A stretch of 64,000 nt of DNA from Coriaria nepalensis (Eukaryota > Streptophyta > Magnoliopsida > Cucurbitales > Coriariaceae): NCBI GenBank assembly GCA_027186245.1, contig CP114489.1:10795501-10859500 (forward strand). Direction: 5' to 3'. Below are positions 1 through 12,915 of the stretch, piece after piece; position 1 is the stretch's first letter, and each line of letters starts with the position of its first letter. The notes below the pieces were generated by a model that saw only the letters and a program-made list of their open reading frames with translations, was not told where the DNA came from and searched no databases. The position numbers and the translations under genes are program-made.

Positions 1-2093
1 ATCTATATTAAACATGGGCCGGATTAATTAGAGGTGGCGTGGGCCTTACTCACGAGCTAGCAAGTAAAAGTGAAGAGGTGGGCCCAGATCAGTACGATGT
101 TACATGCCTACTTTAGTGATATTATGAATGTTGGGATTTGTTGGTGCCTTTCCCTTTGTTCTTTTAATTCTCTTTCTTTTTCCTCTTTTTCTCATTTTGT
201 CGTTTTCTTTTTTTCTTTTGGTTGGGTTTGGGGGGTTCAATCGATTAGTGGTTTCATTGCTTCATTCCACTTTTATGGAGCTAAAAAAATATTATGAGAA
301 GATTAGTGAAGTTAATTAATTACGTAGTGAAGATGATGATGTTGTGTTGGGTGGGGCCCACGGCATATCACCAACTAGAGATTAATATTGTCAATCGGTT
401 CGGTCGGAAAAGCTCATTGCTTTCAGGCTTTGGACAATACCAAAAACCACCCTCATTTTTTAAGACACAAATGGGATGTGCCCAATACTCATTTGATAGT
501 GAACAAAGACATATGTCCCAAATTAACATCTTCTTCCTTTTTTTATTTTATTTCATAATTTTTTTTAAAAAATTAATTAATTAATTTTCCTTTACTTTTG
601 AATCGTAGCTCAAGCTTTTGCTTTCAAAAAGTTTCATAAAATCGTTAAAGAATCAAATTCTCCCACTTTTAGCTAGAACTAGGACTACTATACTGCTTTG
701 TTCCTCTCTGTCTTCCATACCTAGGACTTACATGAGATCGAAAAATGCAAGCTTTATTCTGTAACAAAGACGTGGCCAACAAATACAAGTTACTCTATCT
801 ATCTTTTTTTTTTTTTTTGGGTAAATTAATTTCTGTATATTTGATGGGATTTATTAATTAATATAAAAGGATCAAATATTCGTAGATCTTTGACCAGTTT
901 TTTTTTTTTTTTTTTTTTTCATTTTTTTTAATATTCGATGTTGGACCACAGCTTTTATCAAACAACTGATCCTGATCTTACGTACAGATGATGGATCAGT
1001 CTGTGTGTTATACAAAACGGCAAAAGAATCTCGAAAAAGTGATTAATAACTAAGCAAAATTACCAAAAATTGAGTTACAACATCTTGCTTCTCAATTTGA
1101 AACATCAAACCCTAAATTTAGAAGTTGTTAGAACAACTAATTACAAACAAATTTGAATTTGTTTTGTTTTTTTTTGGAATTTTCTTGCTGCTGGAGTGAG
1201 TGAGTGTTCACATGTATTGTCTGAATCATCATCAGAGAAAAATTAAGTAGAAACAAATTAGCCTGATTTGGATCTTTATATCGAATATGTCCAACATGTA
1301 AATGATCCCCACATTTGGATATACAAATATATATAATTGACAGCAACCATTCATACACACTGTTTCTGCAGATAAAATGATAAATCTTGTTTTATTATTT
1401 TAAAAATTTTATAACATAAAGACTCAAAACTATGTATACATATATATATATATATATATATATGAGAAAATATATCGTTAATAATGTCTACATTTAAAAA
1501 AAAAAAAAAATCAAAATGATAGTCTGAATTGGTGACTACAGAAAGTAAATGCAGCAGCTGGGTACAAGCAAGATGAAAGAAGCAACAAAAAAATTACCTG
1601 GCAAGCCAGAAACGGACCACAGATGATTAGCAGCTTCTTTAATCATCATATAACATTCATTCATGCATATTAGTTATAAGATAATAATAATTAATCTATA
1701 TTTGAAATCAAGGATCAATTAATAATAATGTGAGACCACGAGATAGATGATATAGATCAAAAAAAATATGGAAGCAAGCGAAATTTTAATCCCATCATGC
1801 ATGCAAGAGTACCGCAATTAACCCAGAAAATTTAAAAAAAAAACTACATTGATTAATTGATTAATCATAAACTAATTGATCTTCGTTAAGTAATCAGCAT
1901 CGATCATATAAAATAATCTTCATCCATGTGCACCATCTATGTCTGTCAGCTGATCCCCTCTCTCCTTTGGCGCTGCACCGGAAAAGGAAGAAGAAAGAGT
2001 AGAACTCATTTTTATATGAAAGATTCATAATCTACTGATGAATGCATGATTATGTACAAATCTGTGCACGTTAATCATGGAGTTCCGTGATAA
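1..2093. other. intergenic region, 3' side of the ZF-HD gene
   Basis: I see no convincing coding gene here; the open frames are short and of low complexity. The stretch holds poly-T runs (about 803-818 and 899-920), a TA dinucleotide run (about 1440-1463) and general AT-rich DNA. The part nearest 2093 probably contains the 3' UTR of the minus-strand homeodomain gene. No tRNA, rRNA or known microRNA hairpin was recognised. Confidence 0.6.
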
Positions 2094-2963
2094 TTAAAAG
2101 CTTCTAGAAAGAAAAAAGTAAGGTTTAGCTGTATGATTGTATGATGGATTCTTACCGAGAGTGTGCTTGTTGTTATGCATCCAAACCTTAAGCACGTGGC
2201 GTTTAACGCCAGTTTCGTTACAAAACTGCTGCACAACCGCCTCGTCGTGTTTCTGGATCCGCCACCCTAATTTCTCCGCCAATCCCAACATCTTCTCCTT
2301 CTGCTCCTGCGTGAACTTTGTCCTGAACCGCTTCTTGGACCCGAGCCTGGTTCCACCGCTTCCATCATGCCCGCCGCCGCCTCCGCTGGGGTTGGATATG
2401 TCATCCTCCTGGTCCTCCCCTCTGGTATGTGATCCACCACCACCCGAAGTAGACGGCAGAGCTAGTGGCCGGTGGTGGTGTGGTGGAGGCGGGTTTAATT
2501 GTAGATAACCAGCTGGGGTGCTTCGGTAGTAAGGGGGAAAGGCCCCGTGTGGGTATTGGTGCGCGTGGGAGTGGTGAGGGAAAAGCTGGTTGTTGCTGTT
2601 GTAAGGGTCGATGTTTACGGCTGTGGAGTTGTTCGAGTCGGTTTCTTTCCGGTGGAAGTTACGGTGGCAGTTACATGCGGCGCATTTGAGGGAGTCTAGA
2701 GTACCTTCGGCTCCGGCTGCGAGGAATTCTCCACACCCGTCAAGCGCGTGGCCACCAATCCCTACCGCGTGATTCTTCAAGCACTCTCTATACCTCGGCT
2801 TTCTTATCTGCTGTTGCTGAGTCGTTATTAGCACTTCCGAAGTTTGCATTTTGAGTACTCTCGCCGGCGCAGCCGAGTTATCAAGCGGAGATTCGTAACT
2901 CGCGGCCGCCATCTCCATCTCCTCGGCTTGCTCGTCCTCCTCCTCCTGATCCTCAAACTCCAT
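2094..2963 (-). CDS. zinc-finger homeodomain (ZF-HD/ZHD) transcription factor
   Basis: Intact single-exon ORF of 289 codons starting at the ATG at 2963. Residues about 57-108 carry the ZF-HD dimerisation zinc finger ([32 protein letters not shown]). The middle is low complexity, with His, Pro and Gly runs. Residues about 208-270 form the divergent homeodomain, including the recognition-helix stretch [15 protein letters not shown]. The acidic N-terminus MEFEDQEEE resembles ZHD1/ZHD2-type members. ZHD proteins are nuclear DNA-binding factors that dimerise through the finger and are usually intronless, as here. The tail after GKNP is about 16 residues longer than I expect for the family. A GTAAGA donor-like site lies at that point, so an alternative 3' end is possible. 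Family call secure; subfamily less so. Confidence 0.93.
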   Translation of the reverse strand: MEFEDQEEEDEQAEEMEMAAASYESPLDNSAAPARVLKMQTSEVLITTQQQQIRKPRYRECLKNHAVGIGGHALDGCGEFLAAGAEGTLDSLKCAACNCHRNFHRKETDSNNSTAVNIDPYNSNNQLFPHHSHAHQYPHGAFPPYYRSTPAGYLQLNPPPPHHHRPLALPSTSGGGGSHTRGEDQEDDISNPSGGGGGHDGSGGTRLGSKKRFRTKFTQEQKEKMLGLAEKLGWRIQKHDEAVVQQFCNETGVKRHVLKVWMHNNKHTLGKNPSYNHTAKPYFFLSRSF

Positions 2964-5109
2964 TAATTACTCAGAAAATTCTATTACGAAAACGAAGAAA
3001 TTCAGTCTAATTTAACTTTAACTTAAACCTAGAGAGAAGAGAAGAGCAGAGATGAGATGAATGATAGAGATAATAAAAAAGATGAGAGGACTGAAACTGA
3101 GCTTATTCATATAGCTAGAGCTAAGCTTTTGCTTTGTCTGAAATCCAACCCTCATAAACCCTATAGAATCTAAGTACTCTCCACCGGCTATATCCGGTAG
3201 CCGGTTTTTTAACCAACTACCTTTTACCCTCTTTTTTCATTTTAACCGCTTTTTCGATTTTACCCGGGGATTTTTTTTTTTTTTTTTGTTTTTTAAACCA
3301 ATGCCACGCAAGAAGACATTGACTAAGCACGTGAGGTTGGGCATAGGAGAGAGGAGGTGTGGTGGCGCGTGATGGGGATTTTAGTTGAAGGAAGGAGGAG
3401 GAATTATTTACCTAGGAAAAAAGATAAAGATAAAATTGTCCGATCATGAGTGACGCGCTCTTAGCGTCAACGTGCATTTAATATTTTCTGGTTCTGTCCG
3501 CTAAAAGTGAGTTTTAGTAAAGAACGAGGAAACTGGACGATGAGGTGAAGCTTCCTTGACACACTCGCGCAACTAAGCGCGTTATTGGAACCACTTTAGA
3601 AGAGTTGAAATTCTAATGAATCTTAAATTTCAAGTTATTTTGTGTAGGATGATGTGCTTATAATAGACCATATACATTCCAAAAACTATATAAATTTTTA
3701 AAAATATATATAATTATGTATAATTTATAAAATAATTTTCAAACAAATTCGATAAATAAATATTAAATAATTTACTATAAAGACAACAAAAGGACTGAAA
3801 AATGTAAATCATGCGTACATATCGAACACGCTAGTATGAGTATGTGTTTTTGCAAGAGAAATTTAGAAGATTGCAAACTAGTTAAAGAGTGCACAATAAG
3901 TTACTGAGTGCGTGCAGTACTACTTATATCGGGCAAATCATTAGGTTCTCTTTTGATGGTGTTCGTTTTATATTATTATATTATATAAATTTTGTTTATA
4001 TTTAAAGAAATTATTAATTTTATATATTAATTAAAATAAATTTATTTATTTATTTATATCATAAATACATTCTTTAAAAAAATAAAAAAATAAAATTGAT
4101 CATAGAATTATTTATTATAAAATATTTGGTGAGAAGAGAGAAGAAGATGGATTGACCAATCTGTGTTGTCCAGTTTCTGCGAGGAAAAGAAACTAAAAAA
4201 CTGGAAGCCAAACAATAAATTTTATTTAAGATTTGATCACATGATTTTCAATCTAATCACATCAAAATCAATAATGGCCTAAATAATTGTGACTATGTAT
4301 TCATATTTATCTAAAACAGTGTATATGTTTCGAGTATGATTACCAATTTGATAAGCAGTTATTAATTTATTAATTAACAAGACAATCAACTTAATGTAAT
4401 GACTCATCGATTTAACAGTGGTAAAGCAAGAATGATTAGGGTTCAAGTTCCGGAGTTACGCTGCTATGGTGAAGACTGAAGACTGTGCATGCAACATCTC
4501 ATGGCTGATAATTGATCAGGAGGGACATCTGATGATCTATGTATTTGATGGGACATGCTCTAACTGACATCTTCAAATTTTTTCGATCGTAGAGAGAGAG
4601 AGAGATGCATATATATTATCCAACGATCCCATCACCGTTCATCATGCAAAACACTTCTTCGCAAACTACAGACCACCACCACCAAATGAATGGACAAGAC
4701 ATGTATACATACATATGTTAAATATGTATAGATCTTTACGAGAATCTTAGGATAATAAAATGCAAATTGGGTGCGGGGGTGTCAGCTGGCGGGAAACCGC
4801 TAAAATACAGAAAGACAGAATGAGAAACGACATGATACAGAAATATGTATAGCTTGTTATATTATATATATATATATATATGTGTGTGTGTATATATATG
4901 ATCATTGTCATTTTCCTTTTTGTTTTTAATCCAACTACATGTTTCTCGATCTCTCTGATCTCTTTTCTTTTTCTCTTACACAGTAACTGTTCATCGTCAA
5001 CAGCAAACAATTATAATCATGAAATGGGACGGTGGACTGTAATAATCTCAGGTCGCCTGAAAACGGAACGGGAGGAGAGAGAGACATAAAGCTGAAAGCT
5101 TTGCTAGGG

Positions 5110-5114
<5 letters not shown>

Positions 5115-5146
<32 letters not shown>
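5115..5146. repeat. (AG)n microsatellite
   Basis: Uninterrupted AG dinucleotide run of 32 bp. It produces the Ser/Leu-rich open frames seen on the minus strand here, so those frames are not evidence for a gene. Confidence 0.9.
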
Positions 5147-5149
<3 letters not shown>

Positions 5150-6176
5150 GAAAATTGCGGGAAAAAGAGAGGTTGATGTTGACAGGACGAGGAAAATGAA
5201 AATGAAAATGAAAAGTGTGTCGACGGTGATTTTTTTCATTTCTATTAAATTCTTTACTTTTGCAGCCTTTTTTTTTTTTTTTTCCTTCGTATTCTCTTTC
5301 TTTCTCAAGCAAACAAAGAGGCTATAGCTAAGCTAAGCTAAGGTAAGGAGGACCCCCACCAAGTTTGCTCTCAAACCCACCAACAATCGAAGCTATGATA
5401 TTATCTACAAGATTACAAGTCTGAAATCCCATCTTTCTTTTGTTCTCTTCTGTTTGTTTTTCTACATATTCTTAAGAGTAGTTATCTTCGGGTTTAAATT
5501 AGAAGTTCATAAAGAAACATCTTGGTTATATGTATATTAGTTTATGAAGCATTACTGAGTTGAAATTGAGCACAAATTGAATTTTAATCATAAATTTGGG
5601 CTTCGATTCATTAATGAGAATGAAAATGTAACTGTTCGGTTAGCCAACACACTTACGCAAAACGGAACGTGAAATAAAATAAAAGATCTTGTTGTTTGTA
5701 GTACATGAATAAGTGTTTGCTCGAATAAACATAATAAACACTAGAAAGAAACCAAAATTATAATTATTCAAAAGATCTTAAGAAAATACATTCGTACTAA
5801 TACCAAACAAAATAAACCCTAAAGGGCCTAAATTTCAAAATTAAAAAAAAAAATAATGAAATTACCCCTAATCTTACGAAAGAAAAAGAGACTCCCAAAC
5901 AATAGAATTTGACTTTGATCCTAATTCTAACACTCAAACGAGAAGTTATGTTCATTTCCGATTCTTTTCAAGTTGCTTTGATGCGTACTAACTATTCAGC
6001 ACGCACTCAGCTGCATTTCCCGACCAAATGGAATCGATTGATCATATTGGGAGTTAGGTAAACAAGGTATTTCAAATGAAGCGAAGCAATAAGTTAGAAG
6101 TATATAAAAAAATCCCGTTTCATTGCATTGAAATAATGATCATGATCAAGAGCACTTGTTTGGAAAGGGGTGATAA

Positions 6177-6204
6177 TAGTAGTAGTAGTAGTAGTAGTAG
6201 TAGT
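6177..6204. repeat. (TAG)n microsatellite
   Basis: Trinucleotide run of about nine units. In one frame it reads as poly-Ser, but no surrounding gene structure supports coding. Confidence 0.85.
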
Positions 6205-6800
6205 AACAGTAGTGTTAATGTACATAAAATAGTAATGGAGACTTGGTCACAGTATAAGCACGCTGGCTAGTTAGTTTTTGTGAGAAGGAAAAAGAGTGCA
6301 AAACTGACTGACATATATCTATTGCACTCCCCCACCAACATTGGTTTGGTTGATAGAAGACCATCAAAATTTTACAGTAAAACTATTCTATTCATCATTG
6401 CTTTCTTCTTCTTTTCGTTCTCTGTTAACCCGACCTTATAATGTTCGTACTAACCTAAAGTTATTATGCAGTGAAGAAACTAAAGAGAATGAAGTTAAAT
6501 CATATGTAATAGATTGATATATATATAAATACCAATGTCTTAATCTAGTTGATTATAATTAATTTTATTTAAATATAATTCAATAATTTATGAATACTTT
6601 TGTTTAGTATTTTTGTCTCTGGATCGTGCATGCACGTAGTTCTATTATATATGCTGAAGTAGCTACTGGGGAGAATTCAGTATTTTGATAAGCTTGCGTG
6701 CAATTCAAAACCATACAATCATATATATATATATATATATATATATAGATCCCATGCATGCATGAAACCATATGACCATCATATATCATACATTAACATT

Positions 6801-6828
6801 TATGATGATGATGATCATCATCATCATA
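6801..6828. repeat. perfect 28-bp palindrome of ATG/CAT triplets
   Basis: The sequence is its own reverse complement: four GAT/ATG triplets meet four ATC triplets at a central GATC. It sits about 55 bp after a TA microsatellite. No function is evident. It could extrude as a cruciform or simply be two converging triplet runs. Confidence 0.85.
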
Positions 6829-7455
6829 TTCTCTTGCACAGACTTGCATACGTACTCATCTCAGTTTGCTCCTTTCTGCCAAGCTGTGCTTTTTCTTTGT
6901 TCTTTTTTTCCACAAAACCCAATGCTTATATGCTTTGTCCAACAAGTTATCATAAGTTGAAAGTTGAAAGTTGAATCTGAATTTTTTTTTTTTTCTTTCT
7001 ACTATTGTCTAAGACTCTAAGCATCCCTTTTGTTTTTTTACCTTTGCTAACTCATCATCCATTACATGATATAATGTTTACTTCTCAACCCCTGGTTCTT
7101 GGGTGATTTGCAGGTCTGTTTCGTGGCACCATATCGTTTATTATTTATTTATAATCCAATTAAAGTTCCCAAAATAATCTTATATATATTGAAATAAACG
7201 TTGAAATAGATTCTTCTTGGCTTGTTCACATGATTTTCGATAAATTTTCAGGATTCCTCCTGTTCTCAATTACTCGAGAAATCAATAGGATCAAACAGTT
7301 TATTTCTAAAAATATTTATCAATTTCATTCCACCATTTAATCCGTATGAGATATATGAGAATATAAATATAATATTCTCATTAATAATAAAAAATTTTTA
7401 AAAAAAAATATCAATTAAGTAAATTTATTTAATAATTAAATTAAATAATAAAATT

Positions 7456-7522
7456 ATATCAAAATTAATAAACTTATTTAATAGTTAAATTTAATAAATA
7501 ATAAATTTATTAATTTTGATAT
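7456..7522. repeat. 67-bp AT-rich inverted repeat (hairpin)
   Basis: The left arm starting ATATCAAAATTAATAAAC pairs almost completely with the right arm ending TTATTAATTTTGATAT. Few mismatches lie around a short centre near 7489. It may be the core of an old foldback or MITE-like element, but no terminal repeat with a target duplication was found. Confidence 0.6.
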
Positions 7523-7803
7523 TACAAATTTCCAAAATTATTATAATTCTCATTTTTATATATCAATTTTCATTTTGATTATAGAGTTTACCGAAGAAAA
7601 AAAATTATATTTTGACTTTTCGCCATTTTAAAAATCAATAATATTGAAAGTATGAAAGTGATATAAAAAAATACAAAGTCGAAATAGAGGAGAGATACAA
7701 AGTATATATGGGATATACAAATGCTAAGATTAAGATTATGAGGAGAGATTACTTATATATAAATATTTCTTTTTTTACTAATAAAAAAAGAAAAAATAAT
7801 AAT

Positions 7804-8060
7804 AACGTAAATATTTATTTCATAATTATTATTTTTTCATTGACGTAATATTTTGTATTTATTATAGATTTTCAAATTCAAATTTATTTACATAAGATTA
7901 TAATTTTTTTTTAAAAAATTATGATAAAATTAACAAAAAAGAATTAATGTAAATAATTTTTTCATTAATATAATATTTTATATCCATCATGAATTTTTAA
8001 ATTCAAATTAATTTACATAAGTTGATAATCTTATAAGACAAAACTTATGATAATATTATA
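7804..8060. repeat. degenerate tandem duplication, ~120-130 bp unit
   Basis: Two successive segments share the ordered blocks GTAAATAAT/TATTT, TTTTTTCATT, GTAATATTTT/ATAATATTTTAT, TTCAAATTCAAATT-like, TTTACATAAG and AATTATGATAA. The first runs from about 7804 to 7935 and the second from about 7944 to 8060. The similarity is judged by eye in AT-rich DNA. Confidence 0.5.
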
Positions 8061-9888
8061 CTAATTATCAAAATAAATATTATGATCAGATTTAATTAAT
8101 ACGTTAAATTTATTATAAAATGAGAAGATTTAAGGAAATTATTGTAAACTATAGGATAATGGTATTTTAGGAATGTATCATAGATTATCAAAAAATAAAA
8201 TATGAATAGATAATTGATGCAAACTATACATAAATTAGATAGTAGAGTCAATAATCTACTTTATCAATTTAAATTAAATTACCAATTGCAAATTGTATGT
8301 AATTTAATAATAATAATAATAATAAAGATCATCAATGCAAATCGCATCTCATTCGATAGTAGTTAAATTATATATTAGAGTTACTTTCTTATCAAGTAGA
8401 ATTATATCGAGACTTATAAACTCGTTATTTATTTAGAATACGTAAAAGTTAATAGTGAGATGAGAAAAAATAAATATGAGATATGTAAAGATGCGTAGGT
8501 CAATTTGATTCTAATAATCATTAGGTTTTTGAATTAGATAATAATGAAGAGAATGATGATTATCTTGGTTGAACAAGTGAAACCCTAAATGGGCACCGAC
8601 ATACTACTATTTAGCTTGTTTTAGGTTGACAAACAAGTTACTTTCTACTTAAATTCTTTTGTTTAATTTAGATAAGTATATGATCATTGATTAGTAGTAG
8701 TAGATTGTGATGAACGCAATCATGTTACAAAACAGTGGAATTGTATACTTTGTGAGTATATTATTAAAAGTTAAAAGGTTATTATTATATTATAACAATA
8801 ATAATAATATTAAGAAGAAACATTATTAATTAAAAACAAAAAAAAAAAAAAACAAAAAAAAAGTTACTTAGAAGATTCAGATTCATAAAACCTAGTACAC
8901 ACTACACAACATTAAACGATGAAAATTAGATACAGGGAATTTCGGAGAATCGGATTGTTGTCGCATCTTTCGGGTCAGAATTTTTTAGTGAGAATGGATT
9001 TGTTAAACTTTCTAATTAGATTAATATTTCTCAAATTGAATTAATTAATTGCTATTATCAACTTGATAATCACGTTTCCCATAATATGATCTTATGACAA
9101 GACATTCCCGCATGCAGTTGGAAAAATGTGGAGTCGACATAGGAAGCATGCTTTCAAAACAGTTTTTTTTTTTTTTTTTTTTTTCGATTCCTTAATTATT
9201 ACAGTTTATTTAAGGTCAATAATTAATTATGAGTACTTAAATTAGATCATGCCAATTAACAAGGTATCAAGGTATAAAAAGCACTTTTATTGATTCCTAG
9301 ATTGTGACTTTATAGAGTCCATTAATCTATATGAGAAGCGTAAATTTATGTAGTTGTTGGACAATATGGAAGTTGTCGACATGCCGTCCAAATTTATCAT
9401 AACAGAAAATGGTCCATTATAAAACACAAATCTGTGGACCCAGGATGTGGGTCCCACAAACCACATTCTCTCATATTCAATCCAATATGGGAGTGACTTT
9501 TCTTCATCTTCCCCATTCTAAGAGAAAAACAAAAACAAAAAACAAAAAACAGTTTTGCAAGAGATATATATCATTATTATCAGAGTTCCAATTGATTTGA
9601 AAGGCAGACTTACAACTATTTTATGAATTCAGAAACAAGAATAGGTTGATCTGTTTTTCATACCATTTGTTCTTCACGAAACTCGAATCAAATATGAATT
9701 TTACAATTTAAACAGTATAGTATCTGACTTGACCATTGAATAAATTTTCCAAAAGTTGAGAGCGTAAGGAAACTAAGCAGATGAGGGTCCAAGAATCTGG
9801 AGTTACACAAACAACATAGAGGGTCTAAAATCGTTGCCACCGAAAAAAAAAAAAAAAAGGAGAAAAAAAGAAAAGATAAGGTTTTTTT

Positions 9889-11759
9889 TCATACCGGAAC
9901 ATCTTCGATTTGTAGAGATTGTTGCAGAGAATCAACAGCACGACCATAGTTTAAGAAACCCATAAACCAGAATTCATGGTTATCAACCGAAATAACCTGA
10001 ATGTATTTTTCAGAAGGGTTGGCTCTGCTGGATGAAGGATTAACTGCTCTAAGCTGATGTAATGGGATAACCACCTGTTAATTAATGAGCACAGAGGAAA
10101 TAATAAGGCAAGGAGAAGGAAGTCCAAAAATTTGCCATGGATAAGAAATTGAATTTTAAGATGCAAAACGGCTAAACACCAGACTCGACAATTGAACAAA
10201 AAGAAATATGAATTTCTCTGGAGTGTCTCAGACTCTATTGTATAGAAACCATACCATCATTTGAAGAAACCTATCTATTAATATACTGCACAAAGAGCAA
10301 GGTGAAAAGATACACATATTTTTTTAAGAAATTGACCAAGATGAAACCTCAGTGGCATGAAAGATGAAAGGTGTTTGTCTATACTACTAATCCTTGTCAT
10401 GAAACCCTACGCACCTTATAATAACTCCACTCTGTTTGTCCTTCGGATTTATAAGACAGAGGATTGTCGCTACAAAATGCAAGTTTTTCTGAAGATAGAT
10501 ATAAAACTCCCATGACTGGACCAGCTGAAGTTGACAAATAACATGCAAATGAGTTTTGAAGTAGCTCCTCAAGCGATGTCTCAAAAGTTTGGCGAAAAAT
10601 CTTTTCATAACCACCTTCTGCTAGTACTTTTGTTCCCTGTGCAATTCTTCCAAATGCAGCATCGGCAAAACTGGGGCTAGTTTTCACTAATTGAAAGTTA
10701 AAGATTTATTAATAATTGGATGTGGAATAAACAAGAAATTGTCAAGATTCAAGAAGCCGAAAAGTTTATTATTATGCCAAATTACTCACCCTTTTTAAAA
10801 GAAGTCAATTTCTAATATGCTCTCAATTTTCCATTAACAAATAGTGCAACTGTCTTCCGTGAAATACCCTTGACTTATGTTATAAAGGGTGTTCCTTCTC
10901 AAATAACACTAGAAAGCACCCAACAATCGACCGACAAAAGAAGTTGCCTTAATCCGCAACCAGATTTAGGTTCAAGTTTCTAGTACTTAATCAAGAATCA
11001 AAACCATTACCCTAACTTCACATTTCAAAATGGCCAAATCAGGAAGATATCTAGTAAAACTTGTAAACCAATTGTGCTTTCAATCAAATCCCACTCAAAA
11101 CTCAGACGACTTCCCTAAACAGATCAAATTTCAAGATTAAAATGACGAACAACGGACCTGAACTAGAGAACAAAAGCATACACCACAAACACGAATACTA
11201 AATTATTTTCACATCTGCTACATAATAATGCTTATTGTTAGGAGAAGAACAAGCAAACTCACAGTGTTGCCAAGTGTTCCCAGCCAAGTCCTCCGCCTTC
11301 CTTGTTGCTTCCTCAACTTTCCTCCCCCAAACCCCTAGCACATTCTTTACAGTACCTACCGTATCTGATAAGATTGAAGAAACTATTTCAGATTTCTAAA
11401 GGTCAAAGCGATTCTGTATACATACATAAAATCGAATACAACGGTTATTCAATACCTTTGAAAGAAAACGAATATGGTGGGGCAGGGGAAGGAGCAACAT
11501 ATGGATTCGATTCATACGTTTCCGACGGCATAGACGGAGATTCGCTCACCAATTCAGGGCTCCAACGAACAGATTTCTTCGGCGTCACCGATTTACTCAC
11601 AGATTGGTCGCTCTGAGTTTCGGTCCCCGATCCTATCACAAAATTCGACCAATTATCATCTACTTCCGGAGCTTGACTCACCTCTTTTGGACCGGAGTTC
11701 GTCGCTGGCGGATGCGGCGGTTGCTCCTTCTTCTCCGTCTCCGGCACCAGCTGCTCCAT
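9889..11759 (-). CDS. GEM-like protein with GRAM domain (GL2-expression-modulator / ABA-responsive family)
   Basis: Four exons on the minus strand: 11456-11759, 11263-11364, 10415-10686 and 9889-10074. All introns are GT-AG and the joined frame encodes 287 residues, close to the usual 220-300 for GEM-like proteins. Exon 1 is a Pro/Ser-rich, probably disordered N-terminus. Exon 2 gives the family signature [19 protein letters not shown] and leads across the splice into [14 protein letters not shown]. Exons 3 and 4 form the GRAM domain (from about FRQTF to SLQQSL). GRAM domains are lipid- or protein-binding modules, and plant GEM-like members are linked to hormone responses and development. The length and Pro-rich start fit GEM-like protein 5. 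The start at 11759 is the first ATG of the open frame. Confidence 0.92.
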
Positions 11760-12872
11760 CACAGTGAATAACCGATTCGTGATGAATCCGCTTGCGATTT
11801 GAATTTCCGATCAATTTCTCTTATTTTTCAAGATTGAATTCATAATTTCACGAGGAATTGGAAATTGTGGAGAGAACGAAGACGAGTTCTTTTATTTTTT
11901 TGATTGCGGTGAAGGCGGAGATGGGCGCGCACGAATTGGCCATCCATCTTTTTAAGCCCGCAAGAGCGAAGGCTGTTTCTGTAATATCACATTCAGCAGC
12001 TTTTGGGCCCAGATCGTTTGCACAAGAGTCTCTGGCCCAAGAAGAACCCAACGAAGGCGGCAAGTATTTGGATTGAGATCCCCTTTTCTTAAACGGGCCC
12101 ATCATAAGTATTAGGTCATTTGTCATGTCCGTTCTGATAATTTCCTAATGGGGTGGGTTGGGTTAGTTGGGCCGAGATAAGCTTGTAATAAATTTGGGTC
12201 AAAATGAGTTTTTGTTTTTATTGATTTGATAATGGACTTACTTAGAGCATTCACGTTGATTCTTTCAAAGCAAAATTTCAAAATTAGTTAATATAATTTT
12301 ACATCTGATTTTAAGAAGTTAGAGTGATTTTCCTAAATTATTTAAATAAAATAAAATTATTTTAACATCTTTAAATTCAAAGTAATAAATAACTGATTGG
12401 ATATAAAATAAATTTTATTTATATTTTGTTAAATAAATTATAATTTATATATATTTTTAAAAAACCGGATATGAATACTTTTTTCGAACGTATTGACCTA
12501 ATTGATAATTGATGGACTTATTACATCTAAGATTCTTGGATAAACTCTCAATTCTTACCAAGTTAAACAAGATTCTTGTAATGATTGAATTTAGATATTT
12601 TTCTTACGTAGACATAATTATAATTGGATAGACAAATAAACATTCCCAAAAAGTAACACAATTTTTCATATCCCTAATCTACAAATTAATCAACGTCCAA
12701 TTCCTTCTTATCTAAACTTTTAGACTGTTTAAATTCAATCATAATATTCATCGGAGCTTTGAAAAAGGCAAGGGAATATAATTATTTATATATATATATA
12801 CATTTTTTTTTTTTGAAAATTCTAGAGAAAATTAGATAGTAAAATCATTTGTGACCCGCATTTTAAAATATC

Positions 12873-12915
12873 GATTTAATTTTTGATTTAATTTTTGATT
12901 TAATTTTTGATTTTT
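12873..12915. repeat. 12-bp tandem repeat (GATTTAATTTTT)n
   Basis: Three full units and a partial fourth in direct repetition. No coding or regulatory context is apparent. Confidence 0.8.

Larger units (their letters stand above)
2964..9888. other. AT-rich intergenic region with simple repeats
   Basis: About 6.9 kb without a gene I can support. The first few hundred bases are the promoter side of the ZF-HD gene. The rest holds microsatellites: TA at about 4861-4880, GA at 5115-5146, AGT at 6177-6204, TA at 6721-6747. It also has a perfect 28-bp palindrome at 6801-6828, a 67-bp AT palindrome at 7456-7522 and a degenerate ~130-bp tandem duplication near 7.80-8.06 kb. The open frames are repeat translations (poly-Ser, poly-Leu) and are not counted as genes. 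Confidence 0.6.

Noticed and set aside
4935..5312. Minus-strand open frames of 125 and 86 codons with Ser/Leu runs
   Set aside because: They are produced by a GA microsatellite and T-rich DNA, show no domain and overlap each other in different frames.
12236..12480. MITE-like start (TTAGAGCATTCACGTTG) followed by AT-rich DNA
   Set aside because: No complementary terminal repeat or target duplication was found at the other end.
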